Positions 35,376 through 44,888 of a DNA stretch of 64,000 nucleotides are shown here, piece by piece (position 1 is the first letter of the stretch; every line of letters begins with the position of its first letter). Position numbers and translations under genes: made by a program. The DNA comes from Flavobacterium keumense (lineage in GTDB: Bacteria; Bacteroidota; Bacteroidia; Flavobacteriales; Flavobacteriaceae): the NCBI RefSeq assembly GCF_029866485.1, contig NZ_CP092332.1, forward strand, positions 806,001-870,000, given 5' to 3'. The notes below the pieces were generated by a model. The model did no database searches and was not told where the DNA came from. It saw only the letters and a list, made by a program, of their open reading frames with translations.

Positions 35376-37169
35376 ATGACGCCACCAAGCATTGCTTTAC
35401 AAATACAAACCCTGCCGGACAATCCGGGTGTTTACCAATACTACGATAAGGACGGGAAGATTTTGTATGTGGGCAAAGCTAAAAATCTAAAAAAAAGAGT
35501 TTCGTCTTATTTTAATAAAATTCACGATACAGCCAAAACGAATGTTTTAGTCAAGAAAATTGTGACCATCAAACACATAGTGGTGCCTACCGAAACCGAT
35601 GCGCTTTTGTTAGAAAACAATTTAATCAAAACCTTGCAACCACGCTATAATGTGTTGTTGCGAGACGATAAAAGTTATCCGTGGCTGTGTATTAAAAAAG
35701 AGCCATTTTCTCGAATTTTCTCTACCCGAAGAATGATCAAAGACGGTTCGGAATATTTTGGTCCCTACACCAGTTTCAAGACGGTGAATACTATTTTGGA
35801 CTTGATTAAAGAATTGTATCCATTGCGCACTTGTAATTACGATTTGAGTGCCAATAATATCGAAAGCGGCAAGTTCAAAGTCTGTTTGGAATATCATATC
35901 GGTAATTGCAAAGGCCCTTGCGAAGGCTATGAAACCGTTGCTGAATATCAAAAACAAGTCGATGCTATTCGCGAAATTCTCAAAGGAAATTTTAAAGAAA
36001 GTATGAAAGACTTCAAACGACTAATGACCGAATTAGCACAAGAAATGCGTTTTGAAGAAGCCCAAAAAATCAAAGAAAAAATAGAAATTCTCGAAAATTA
36101 CCAGTCGCGCTCTACGATTATCAATCCGAAAATCACCAATATTGATGTGTTTTCGATTGTTTCAGACGAAAGTGCTGCCTATGTCAACTTTTTGCAAATT
36201 TCTCATGGTTCGATTATTCGTTCCCATACGATGGAAATCAAAAAGAAACTAGAAGAAACCGACGAAGAATTACTGGAATTAGCCATTATCGAACTTCGAG
36301 AACGTTTCCAGTTGTTGTCCAAAGAAGTCATCGTTCCCTTTGAAGTTGATTTGGGTGAAAACATCAAAATCACGGTACCGCAATTGGGCGACAAAAAACA
36401 AATTTTAGATTTGTCTATTCGCAACGCCAAATTCTACCGCATCGAGCAGTTGAAACAATTGCAAATTGTAGATCCTGATCGACACGTCAACCGAATTATG
36501 GCACAGATGCAAAAAGACTTGCGTTTGCCTGTAGAACCCCGCCACATAGAATGTTTTGATAACTCCAATATACAAGGAACCAATCCTGTTTCGGCTTGTG
36601 TGGTTTTTAAAGATGGTAAACCGAGTAAGAAAGATTACCGCCATTTCAACATCAAGACAGTCGAAGGGCCCAATGATTTTGCGTCTATGGAAGAAGTAGT
36701 ATACCGACGATACAAACGTCTTTTGGACGAAAACCAGCCCTTGCCTCAGTTGATTATTATTGACGGAGGAAAAGGACAATTGTCCTCGGCGTTGAAAAGT
36801 ATTGACGACTTGGGTCTTCGCGGAAAAATCACCGTTATCGGTATTGCAAAACGTTTGGAAGAACTCTTTTATCCTGGCGATTCCATTCCGCTCTACCTCG
36901 ACAAAAAATCAGAAACATTAAAAGTCATTCAGCAGTTGCGTAACGAGGCGCACCGTTTTGGGATAACTCATCATCGTGACAAACGCAGCAAAGCCGCCCT
37001 CAATTCGTCTATAGAATCCATTCCAGGTATTGGCGAAAAAACGATGACAGCCCTAATTCAGCACTTTAAAAGTGTTAAACGATTGAAATTGGCCACCGAA
37101 AAAGAAATTTCTGAGGTGGTGGGGCTATCAAAAGCCAAAAAAATTACCGACTTTTACACTGCCAAATAA
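35376..37169 (+). CDS. uvrC: UvrABC system protein C
   Basis: A 597-residue excision nuclease. The N-terminal GIY-YIG domain reads NPGVYQYYDKDGKILYVG with KAKNLKKRVSSYF. A UvrB-binding UVR motif (FEEAQKIKEKIEILEN) lies near residue 210. The C-terminal RNase H-like nuclease has ECFDNSNIQGTNPVSA and IIIDGGKGQL. A helix-hairpin-helix pair follows (IESIPGIGEKTMTALIQHF). The start matches MTPPSIALQIQTLPDNPGVY of relatives. Confidence 0.96.
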   Translation: MTPPSIALQIQTLPDNPGVYQYYDKDGKILYVGKAKNLKKRVSSYFNKIHDTAKTNVLVKKIVTIKHIVVPTETDALLLENNLIKTLQPRYNVLLRDDKSYPWLCIKKEPFSRIFSTRRMIKDGSEYFGPYTSFKTVNTILDLIKELYPLRTCNYDLSANNIESGKFKVCLEYHIGNCKGPCEGYETVAEYQKQVDAIREILKGNFKESMKDFKRLMTELAQEMRFEEAQKIKEKIEILENYQSRSTIINPKITNIDVFSIVSDESAAYVNFLQISHGSIIRSHTMEIKKKLEETDEELLELAIIELRERFQLLSKEVIVPFEVDLGENIKITVPQLGDKKQILDLSIRNAKFYRIEQLKQLQIVDPDRHVNRIMAQMQKDLRLPVEPRHIECFDNSNIQGTNPVSACVVFKDGKPSKKDYRHFNIKTVEGPNDFASMEEVVYRRYKRLLDENQPLPQLIIIDGGKGQLSSALKSIDDLGLRGKITVIGIAKRLEELFYPGDSIPLYLDKKSETLKVIQQLRNEAHRFGITHHRDKRSKAALNSSIESIPGIGEKTMTALIQHFKSVKRLKLATEKEISEVVGLSKAKKITDFYTAK

Positions 37170-37175
37170 TTTTTT

Positions 37176-39512
37176 ATGAGCCTATCCCAGCTGTCCGTTC
37201 CAAGTCCTCTTTCAAAACCCTTTTTTTCTAAGGAAAAAAAAGGAGCTTCTGTGGTCGCTCTTTTTTTTCAAGAAAAAATAGGCTTTGTTCTTTCGGGGCT
37301 ATCCACTTCCATCTGGGGCTTACTATTTACGGCGCTATTCGTATCTGGTTTTCAAAATACTTTTGCACAAGAACAAAAACGACCAAAAATAGGTTTGGTG
37401 TTAAGCGGGGGTGGAGCCAAAGGATTTGCTCATATTGGAGTTTTGAAAGTGATTGAAGAGGCAGGAGTTAAAATCGATTATATAGGTGGAACCAGTATGG
37501 GAGCCGTTGTTGGCGGATTATATGCTTCGGGATATAATGCGACTCAAATAGATTCTATTTTTCAGACTACTAATTTTGATGAATTATTAAATGATTATAT
37601 TCCAAGGTCTTCCAAAAGCTTCTATGAAAAAAGAAACGATGAGTCGTATGCTTTAGTCCTTCCGTTTAATAAATTTCGAATTGGGATTCCCGAAGCCCTA
37701 TCTAAAGGTATTTACAATTTTAATTTATTGAGTAGATTGACTAGAAATGTAAGACACGTAAACGATTTTAATCAACTGCCCACTCCGTTTTTATGTATAG
37801 GCACCAATATAGAAACAGGAAAACAAATAGTGTTGGATAAAGGCAGTCTAGCGCAGGCTATGTTGGCAAGCGCCGCTTTTCCATCTTTGTTTTCCCCAGT
37901 TGAAATAGATGGAGAATTAGTAGTTGATGGAGGTGTAGCAAATAATTATCCTATTCAAGAGGTTCGAAATTTAGGAGCTGATATTATAATAGGTGTAAAT
38001 GTTCAAGATGACTTGTTAGAAAAATCCCAATTGCGAAACGCGACAAAAATCTTAGTTCAAATCACTAATTTACAATCTATCGAAAAAATGAAAACTAAGA
38101 TTAAGGATACCGATATTTATATCAATCCTGATATCAAAAATTATGGTGTTATTTCTTTTGATAAAGGAAAAGAAATCATCAGAAAAGGAGAAGAAGCTGC
38201 TTTTTCTGTGTATGAAAAAATACATGCACTTGCCGATGTACACTATCCTTACAACAAACCAAAACTTGATATTGTAAAGGATAGTTTGCATTTGGTTCAA
38301 ATAAAAACAAATCGGTTAAAAAACTTTACAAAGGATTATGTTTTCGGAAAATTACGATTCAGACCAGGACAAAAAATAACCTATGAGCAATTGCAGTCGG
38401 GTATAAATACTATTAATGCTACAGAGAACTTTAATGCGATTAGTTATTCTTTCGAATCGAACCTAAAGGGAGATATTTTAGCGCTAAATTTAGTGGAGAA
38501 TCCAACAAAAACGTATTTGAAATTTGGATTGCATTATGATGATTTGTTTAAAAGTGGAGTTTTAGTTAACATAACGAATAAAAACACGCTCTTTAAAAAC
38601 GATTTGGCATCCTTAGATGTTGTAATGGGGGATAATTTCAGATACAATTTAGATTATTATATAGACAACGGATTCAATTTTAGTTTTGGATTTAAATCGC
38701 AGTTTAATCAGTTTAACAAGAATATATCTCAAAACATTACCGATTTAAATTTAAGTTCTTTAGGAATAAATGAAATCAATGTTGATTTTCTTGACTTGTC
38801 AACACAGGCCTACTTGCAAAAAGGTTTGGCTCAGAGTTTTTTAATAGGTGCAGGTGTGGAGTTAAAATACTTGAGAATATCTTCAAAAACGCTTGCTAAT
38901 GTAAACCCTATTATTGACAAGAGTAGTTATTGGAGTGGTTTTGGGTATTTGAAATTTGATTCTTTTGACAACAAATATTTTCCAAAAAAAGGATGGTATT
39001 TTACGGCAGATTTTCAATCCTATTTATTTTCCTCGGACTATCATAATAATTTTAAACCGTTTTCTATTCTTAAAGCAAATTTCTCAAAGGCAATTACGAT
39101 TTGGGATAAAATTACTTTCAAATTTCAAACGGATGCGGGCTTGCCAATCGGCAATGATGGAATTCCTTTCTTTAATTTTGTATTAGGGGGGTATGGTTAT
39201 ACTACAATCAATAATTTTAGACCGTTTTACGGGTATGATTTTTTGAGTGTGGCAGCTAATAGTTATATAAAAACATTGGGAACTATTGATTACGAGTTTT
39301 ACAGAAAGAACCACATCAACTTTTCGGCTAACTTTGCCAACTTAGGGAACAACCTTTTTCAGTCTGTTGATTGGCTTACTTTTCCTAAACATTCAGGCTA
39401 TGCCCTCGGGTATGGATTAGAGACGGCTATAGGACCTGTAGAGCTGAAGTATTCTTGGTCTCCAGAAAATGCAAAAGGTTATACTTGGTTTAGTGTTGGT
39501 TTTTGGTTTTAG
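37176..39512 (+). CDS. Patatin-like phospholipase with BamA-type barrel
   Basis: A 778-residue surface protein. The patatin domain (about residues 70-260) has the oxyanion loop LVLSGGGAKGFAHIGVL, nucleophile GTSMG (S107) and catalytic Asp in VVDGGVAN (D251). A POTRA-like stretch and a beta-barrel resembling the surface-antigen/BamA family (about 450-778) follow, ending in ...WFSVGFWF. This is the PlpD/FplA-type arrangement of a self-secreted lipase. Residues 1-50 are encoded by a repeat element (37178-37322); the expected signal peptide core begins at about residue 48 (WGLLFTALFVSGFQNTFAQ). A GTG at 37251 is another possible start. Confidence 0.88.
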   Translation: MSLSQLSVPSPLSKPFFSKEKKGASVVALFFQEKIGFVLSGLSTSIWGLLFTALFVSGFQNTFAQEQKRPKIGLVLSGGGAKGFAHIGVLKVIEEAGVKIDYIGGTSMGAVVGGLYASGYNATQIDSIFQTTNFDELLNDYIPRSSKSFYEKRNDESYALVLPFNKFRIGIPEALSKGIYNFNLLSRLTRNVRHVNDFNQLPTPFLCIGTNIETGKQIVLDKGSLAQAMLASAAFPSLFSPVEIDGELVVDGGVANNYPIQEVRNLGADIIIGVNVQDDLLEKSQLRNATKILVQITNLQSIEKMKTKIKDTDIYINPDIKNYGVISFDKGKEIIRKGEEAAFSVYEKIHALADVHYPYNKPKLDIVKDSLHLVQIKTNRLKNFTKDYVFGKLRFRPGQKITYEQLQSGINTINATENFNAISYSFESNLKGDILALNLVENPTKTYLKFGLHYDDLFKSGVLVNITNKNTLFKNDLASLDVVMGDNFRYNLDYYIDNGFNFSFGFKSQFNQFNKNISQNITDLNLSSLGINEINVDFLDLSTQAYLQKGLAQSFLIGAGVELKYLRISSKTLANVNPIIDKSSYWSGFGYLKFDSFDNKYFPKKGWYFTADFQSYLFSSDYHNNFKPFSILKANFSKAITIWDKITFKFQTDAGLPIGNDGIPFFNFVLGGYGYTTINNFRPFYGYDFLSVAANSYIKTLGTIDYEFYRKNHINFSANFANLGNNLFQSVDWLTFPKHSGYALGYGLETAIGPVELKYSWSPENAKGYTWFSVGFWF
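37178..37322. repeat. GAGCCTATCC...CCATCTGGGG repeat, copy 2
   Basis: Begins GAGCCTATCCCAGCTGTCCG and ends CCACTTCCATCTGGGGCTTA, matching both ends of 30128-30209. The middle contains A and T runs facing each other (TTTTTTTCTAAGG and GAAAAAAAAGGAGC, then CTCTTTTTTTTCAAG). It lies over the 5' end of the patatin-like gene. Confidence 0.6.
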
Positions 39513-39825
39513 TCTTGATTTACTCCCAACTTGACGTTTTTTCGTAAAAATCCACTCTGTTTTTAGTCTTTTTTTTGTGAATTTGAGCAGAATATATCTA
39601 AAATAAATTAATATAATCAAAAAAAAAGTTACTTATTTTTTTATTATGTAAAAAAATAAACGGCTTCAGATTTATAAATAATAAAACTTCTGTTAAAGTC
39701 TATTTTAATGAAAAAAATCCTTTGAAGATGCTATAAATTTGTAAAACAAAAATGAAAGGGGTGGTTTCCTTTCGATTTTTGATATAAATTTCATAATTTA
39801 TAGTTTTTTGGTTAGTTAATAGCAC

Positions 39826-39858
39826 AAAAACTCAGTCAATAGTTGACTGGGTTTTTTT
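39826..39858 (+). terminator. Terminator-like hairpin upstream of DUF3108
   Basis: CAGTCAA (39833-39839), a TAG loop, TTGACTG (39843-39849) and GG plus seven T residues. It is nearly 320 bases after the patatin stop, so it may end either that transcript or a small RNA. Confidence 0.7.
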
Positions 39859-39873
39859 GTTTTAATACATTTG
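39843..39873 (+). promoter_or_regulatory. Promoter of the DUF3108-TDO genes
   Basis: TACATTTG (39866-39873) is an exact -7 element with a TTGA (39843-39846) 19 bases upstream. The -33 part coincides with the descending arm of the terminator hairpin. Confidence 0.55.
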
Positions 39874-39914
39874 GGACAAAAAGGTGTTTTTTGAATAATG
39901 CCTAAATTTAGATT

Positions 39915-40685
39915 ATGAAGAAGGCAATTCTATTTTTGCTACTACTTACCACTTTAAGTTTTAACTCCCAAGATGATTCCGTTTTTGGGTCAGGTGAATG
40001 GTTTAAATTTCGCATTCATTATGGTTTTGTCAACGCTGGTTACGCTACTTTAGAAGTAAAAGATGCTATCATTAATAATGAAAAAGTATTCCATCTTATT
40101 GGCCGAGGTTATACCACAGGGCTTTCCCGATTTTTTTTCAAAGTAGAAGATCTTTACGAAAGTTATATTGATAGAGAGACATTTGTACCGTATCAATTTG
40201 TACGAAAGATTGACGAAGGAGGATACACAAAGAATCAAGAAGGTTTTGTTAATGTAACTACTAATAGAATAGTAGTCAAAGATTATAAACATAAGACAGA
40301 AAAAACTTTTACAATTCCTAAAAACACCCAGGACATTTTATCTGCCTTTTATTATTTGCGAAATTCACCTATAATAGATAAAATAAAACCAGGAGAATCC
40401 ATTTCGATTGATCTTTTTTTTGATGATGAAACTACAAAGTTTAAGTTAAAATTCATTGGTAGGGACAATATTAAAACTAAATTTGGCACTGTTCCTACGA
40501 TGATCTTTAAGCCATTGGTTCAGTCCGGTCGGGTTTTTAAAGAACAAGAGAGTGTAACAGTTTGGATTTCAGATGATGGAAATAGAATTCCTTTACGAAT
40601 TCAAGCAAGTCTTGCAGTAGGTTCTATCAAAGCAGATTTAGACGCATACAAAGGATTGAAAAATCCATTTAAACAAAAGCAATAA
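39915..40685 (+). CDS. DUF3108 domain-containing protein
   Basis: A 256-residue secreted protein with a signal peptide (residues 1-19, ending NSQ). The domain begins at GEWFKFRIHYGFVNAGYATL and includes YESYIDRETFVPYQFVR, RVFKEQESVTVWISDD and NRIPLRIQASL, typical of DUF3108 beta-rich periplasmic proteins. Its TAA overlaps the next ATG by one base, so it is coupled to the tryptophan dioxygenase gene. Function unknown. Confidence 0.87.
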   Translation: MKKAILFLLLLTTLSFNSQDDSVFGSGEWFKFRIHYGFVNAGYATLEVKDAIINNEKVFHLIGRGYTTGLSRFFFKVEDLYESYIDRETFVPYQFVRKIDEGGYTKNQEGFVNVTTNRIVVKDYKHKTEKTFTIPKNTQDILSAFYYLRNSPIIDKIKPGESISIDLFFDDETTKFKLKFIGRDNIKTKFGTVPTMIFKPLVQSGRVFKEQESVTVWISDDGNRIPLRIQASLAVGSIKADLDAYKGLKNPFKQKQ

Positions 40686-41626
40686 TGACTAGCACCAATA
40701 GTTCAGCAGCTATTTTAAACGAAATTGATTTAAAATACAACGCCATTAATCAAAAAACAGAGACCCAGCTCGAAGGTTTACTTTGGTCTAAACCAATAAC
40801 CTATTGGGATTATATTCAAACAGATGCGTTGTTGAGTCTTCAAACGCAAAGAACTACACTACCTGACGAAATGGTCTTTATTATGTACCACCAAGTTAAT
40901 GAATTGATTTTCAAAATGATTTTGTGGGAAATGCGTCAAATCTCGTATTGTCAAGATATTCAAATTGATTTTTTTACAGAACGATTACTGCGCATAAGTC
41001 GTTATTTTGATATGTTAACCACTTCGTTTGAAATAATGGAAAACGGAATGGAAGTGGAGCAGTACATGAAATTTAGAACGACTTTAACGCCAGCAAGTGG
41101 TTTTCAAAGTGCCCAATACCGTTTGATTGAATTCTGTGCGACCGATTTGATTAATTTAATTGATCATCGATTTAGATCTTCTATTGATAGAGATACTTCG
41201 TTTGAATATGCTTTTGAACATTTGTATTGGCAAGCTGCAGGGAAAGATTATAAAACGAGAGAAAAATCGTTTCTTTTGGAAGAATTTGAAAGAAAATATA
41301 AAAAGGTTTTCTTGAGTCATATGCAAGAATACAACACGATTAATATTTGGCAGAAGTTCAAACAACTACCTATAGAAGAACAAAATAACTCTGAGTTAAT
41401 ACAAGCGATGCGCCATTTAGATTATACGGTAAATATTACTTGGGTAATGCAACATTTGAACGTCGCTATTAAATATATAGACCAAAGTGGTTTGGGCGAT
41501 GGAGAAGCTACTGGAGGAAGTGATTGGAAAAAGTACATGCACCCTAAATACCAAAGAAGAATATTTTTTCCTGAATTATGGAGTGCTGATGAATTAGCCA
41601 ATTGGGGAGAAACCAAAATAATATAA
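40685..41626 (+). CDS. kynA: Tryptophan 2,3-dioxygenase
   Basis: A 313-residue haem enzyme that opens the indole ring to give N-formylkynurenine. Diagnostic segments are DEMVFIMYHQVNELIFKM (active-site His), FRTTLTPASGFQSAQYR, WVMQHLNVAIKYI (haem ligand region) and GEATGGSDWKKYM. Slightly longer than the shortest bacterial forms. Its start overlaps the DUF3108 stop and it is seven bases from the M23 gene. Confidence 0.93.
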   Translation: MTSTNSSAAILNEIDLKYNAINQKTETQLEGLLWSKPITYWDYIQTDALLSLQTQRTTLPDEMVFIMYHQVNELIFKMILWEMRQISYCQDIQIDFFTERLLRISRYFDMLTTSFEIMENGMEVEQYMKFRTTLTPASGFQSAQYRLIEFCATDLINLIDHRFRSSIDRDTSFEYAFEHLYWQAAGKDYKTREKSFLLEEFERKYKKVFLSHMQEYNTINIWQKFKQLPIEEQNNSELIQAMRHLDYTVNITWVMQHLNVAIKYIDQSGLGDGEATGGSDWKKYMHPKYQRRIFFPELWSADELANWGETKII

Positions 41627-41633
41627 TTGTATA

Positions 41634-42863
41634 ATGTTAAAAAGAATACCGCCCTTTTTCTTAATCATAATTATGCTGCTATCTGTTCTTTCTTGTACTA
41701 AAAATCAAGAAAGTTTGGACGAACAGGAAATTCAATCTGCCCCTAAAAAGAGTGAGTTTGGTTTTACTTATGCTGATTTTAATGTGATTCATGATACGAT
41801 CAAAAAAGGAGATACTTTTGGTAGCATCATTGAAAGACAAAATATAGGAGACAAGGAAGTCTATGACATTATAGAAAAAGTCAAAGACACTTTTGATGTT
41901 CGTATTATGCGGTATAATAAACCATATATTTTACTTCGATCAAAACATAAAAAAAATAAATTACAAGTTTTTATCTATCAACCTGATGCGGTCAATTATT
42001 ACGTGATTGATTTACGAGACACTCTTGTCGTTGCCTATAAAAAAACGAAGCCAATTACAATCAAACGAAGAACGATAGGTGGGGTTTTAAAAAGTTCGCT
42101 TTCAGAAACTCTTGAAAGCGCTAAAGTAGAAGGAGCTTTGGCAAGTAAAATCACCAAAATATATGCGTGGTCGATTGACTTTTTCAAATTAAAAAAAGGT
42201 GATCGCTTTGCTTTAACGTTTACCGAAAGGTACATCAACGATTCCATTTATGATGGTGTAGATAGCTTGGAAGCTGCATTTTTTGAATACAAAGGGAAAA
42301 TTGTCTATGCTTTTCCTTATGCATCAAATCCTTCTGGAAAGACTGAATACTATGATGAAGAAGGAAAGACATTAAAGAATTTCTTTTTGAAAACTCCAAT
42401 TAAATTTAGTCGAATCACTTCGCGATACAGCTCAAATAGATTGCATCCCGTTCAAGGAATTTGGAAAGCTCACAAAGGGACAGATTATGCGGCACCTTAT
42501 GGCACTCCTATAACAACTACTGCCTCAGGTGTTGTAGAACAAACGGGTTTTACCACGGGTAACGGCAACTTTGTAAAAGTAAAACACAACGGAACCTATT
42601 CGACACAATACCTTCATATGTCTAAAATTTTAGTACGACGAGGGCAACATGTTACTCAAGGACAAGTTATCGGTTTGGTTGGCAGTACAGGATTAGCTAC
42701 CGGGCCTCATGTATGCTATCGTTTTTGGAAAAATGGCGTTCAAGTGGATGCGTTGCGCTTAAAACTACCTACAGGAGAATCAATGTCGGGGGCGCCTAGA
42801 AAAAGATTCTTGCAGCAAATAGAACCTCTAAAAAGAGAGTTGGATAGTGTAGCCAACTTATAA
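41634..42863 (+). CDS. M23 family peptidoglycan DD-metallopeptidase
   Basis: A 409-residue lipoprotein or anchored enzyme with a hydrophobic signal and a VLSC lipobox near Cys21. An N-terminal LysM/OapA-like part precedes the LytM domain (about 260-380): HKGTDYAAPYG (H280, D284), YLHMSK (H328) and TGPHVCYRFWKNG (H359, C361). The usual HxH is HxC, so the second zinc His is Cys. Cleaves peptidoglycan cross-links. Third gene of the DUF3108-TDO-M23 run. Confidence 0.9.
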   Translation: MLKRIPPFFLIIIMLLSVLSCTKNQESLDEQEIQSAPKKSEFGFTYADFNVIHDTIKKGDTFGSIIERQNIGDKEVYDIIEKVKDTFDVRIMRYNKPYILLRSKHKKNKLQVFIYQPDAVNYYVIDLRDTLVVAYKKTKPITIKRRTIGGVLKSSLSETLESAKVEGALASKITKIYAWSIDFFKLKKGDRFALTFTERYINDSIYDGVDSLEAAFFEYKGKIVYAFPYASNPSGKTEYYDEEGKTLKNFFLKTPIKFSRITSRYSSNRLHPVQGIWKAHKGTDYAAPYGTPITTTASGVVEQTGFTTGNGNFVKVKHNGTYSTQYLHMSKILVRRGQHVTQGQVIGLVGSTGLATGPHVCYRFWKNGVQVDALRLKLPTGESMSGAPRKRFLQQIEPLKRELDSVANL

Positions 42864-42975
42864 AAACGTTTCTTTTCTTCAAAATTGTGATATGTTTTGG
42901 GTACAAGTGGTATTCAAACTAATTTCAGTATTTTTGCCCGAAATTAAAAAATAACAGAACAAACCAATTATAAAA

Positions 42976-44619
42976 ATGGCTTTACACACAGTTAATCCTA
43001 CTCAAACAGCAGCTTGGTTAAAGTTGCAACAACATTATAATGCAATTGCCACTACAACAATGCAAGAATTATTTCAAGCAGATGCATCTCGTGTAGAAAA
43101 ATTTAATTTAAAATGGAATGATTTTCTTTTGGATTATTCTAAAAATAGAATCAATCAAGAAACCTTGACTTTGTTATTGGAATTAGCCAATCAAGTGGGT
43201 TTAAAAGAAGCGATTGCCTCTTATTTCGAAGGCGAATTAATCAATCAAACAGAAAATAGAGCGGTACTTCATACGGCTTTGCGTGCCAAAGAATCGGCGG
43301 TTATTAAGGTCGAAGGCCAAAATGTAATACCAGAAGTGTATGCGGTAAAAAATAAAATTAAAGTGTTTACTAACGAAGTTGTTTCGGGTAAACGAACAGG
43401 ATATACTGGTAAAACATTCACAGATATTGTTAATATTGGTATTGGTGGTTCTGATTTAGGACCAGCTATGGCGGTAGAAGCCTTACAATTTTATAAAAAT
43501 CATTTGAACGTGCATTTTGTTTCCAATGTAGATGGAGACCACGTCAATGAAATTATCAAAAAAATCAATCCAGAAACCACTTTGTTTGTGATTGTTTCTA
43601 AAACATTCACCACACAAGAAACGTTGACTAATTCAGAAACTATTAAAGAATGGTTTTTGAAATCGGCACAACAAGAAGATGTAGCGAAGCATTTCGTTGC
43701 GGTTTCTACCAATTTGAATAAAGTAACAGAGTTTGGAATTAATCCAGATAATGTTTTTCCAATGTGGGACTGGGTTGGAGGTCGTTTTTCTTTATGGAGT
43801 GCGGTAGGTCTTTCTATTAGTTTAGCTATTGGATTTGAAAATTACAATGCTTTATTAAATGGAGCCAATGAAATGGACGAGCATTTTAAGAGCGCTGATT
43901 TCGATCAAAATATCCCGGTGACATTAGCTCTATTGAGCGTTTGGTACAATAATTTCTTTGGTGCCGAAAGTGAAGCCTTGATTCCGTACACACAATATTT
44001 ACAAAAATTAGCCCCTTATTTACAACAGGGAACGATGGAAAGTAATGGTAAAAGTGTAGGTCGAGATGGTAAACCAGTCAACTATCAAACGGGAACTATC
44101 ATTTGGGGAGAACCAGGCACGAACTCCCAACACGCCTTTTTTCAATTAATTCATCAAGGAACAAAAGTCATTCCTGCTGATTTTATTGGTTTTGTAAAAC
44201 CATTGTATGGAGATGATAATCACCATGACAAATTGATGTCTAACTTTTTTGCTCAAACCGAAGCCTTGTTGCATGGTAAGACAGAAGCGCAAGTGCAAGC
44301 TGAATTTGACAAACAAGGGTTGTCAAAAGAAAAAGCGGCAGCTTTATTACCCTTTAAAGTATTTACGGGCAATAAACCAACCAATACGTTATTAATTCAA
44401 AAATTAACTCCAAAATCATTAGGTTCATTAATTGCGATGTACGAACATAAAATTTTTGTTCAAGGGATAATTTGGAATATTTTTAGTTTTGATCAATGGG
44501 GAGTAGAATTAGGAAAACAACTGGCGAATTCAATTCTAGACGAAATCAATACTAAAACAGTTAAAAACCACGATAGTTCTACTTCGTTTTTATTGCATCA
44601 TTTTTTGAAGAATAAATAG
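42976..44619 (+). CDS. pgi: Glucose-6-phosphate isomerase
   Basis: A 547-residue enzyme of glycolysis. Family signatures include [64 protein letters not shown] and the C-terminal GVELGKQLA. Length matches the long PGI type. Independent of its neighbours and followed by a strong terminator. Confidence 0.97.
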   Translation: MALHTVNPTQTAAWLKLQQHYNAIATTTMQELFQADASRVEKFNLKWNDFLLDYSKNRINQETLTLLLELANQVGLKEAIASYFEGELINQTENRAVLHTALRAKESAVIKVEGQNVIPEVYAVKNKIKVFTNEVVSGKRTGYTGKTFTDIVNIGIGGSDLGPAMAVEALQFYKNHLNVHFVSNVDGDHVNEIIKKINPETTLFVIVSKTFTTQETLTNSETIKEWFLKSAQQEDVAKHFVAVSTNLNKVTEFGINPDNVFPMWDWVGGRFSLWSAVGLSISLAIGFENYNALLNGANEMDEHFKSADFDQNIPVTLALLSVWYNNFFGAESEALIPYTQYLQKLAPYLQQGTMESNGKSVGRDGKPVNYQTGTIIWGEPGTNSQHAFFQLIHQGTKVIPADFIGFVKPLYGDDNHHDKLMSNFFAQTEALLHGKTEAQVQAEFDKQGLSKEKAAALLPFKVFTGNKPTNTLLIQKLTPKSLGSLIAMYEHKIFVQGIIWNIFSFDQWGVELGKQLANSILDEINTKTVKNHDSSTSFLLHHFLKNK

Positions 44620-44641
44620 TTAAAATCCAGTTATAAAAAGT

Positions 44642-44673
44642 AAAGCGTTTTGAGAGTGTCAAAACGCTTTTTT
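44642..44673 (+). terminator. Terminator after pgi
   Basis: AGCGTTTTGA (44644-44653), a five-base loop, TCAAAACGCT (44659-44668) and a T run. Confidence 0.88.
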
Positions 44674-44888
44674 GTACTTAATGAGTTGATTTAAAGAAAG
44701 AATACTCGGTTTTTTATAAAATTTAGAAATGAAAAAGTCAATAAAAGGATTTTATATTCTTCTATAAACCCTTGAGAATCGTTATTTAATTTAAGAAAAA
44801 TCAACAAAAGACAATTTTTTTAACGTTGTATTAACGTATTAAGACAAAAATGTTATAATTTTGCCAAAAATTAATTAACAAAACAACA

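Larger units (their letters stand above)
39513..39914. other. Intergenic region between the patatin gene and the DUF3108 gene
   Basis: About 400 AT-rich bases with no ORF. It holds a TAAATTTG element (39734-39741), a GAAAGG/CCTTTC stem near 39754-39772, a terminator hairpin (39833-39849 plus T run) and the promoter of the next gene. A small RNA from about 39748 to 39858 is possible but unproved. Confidence 0.5.
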
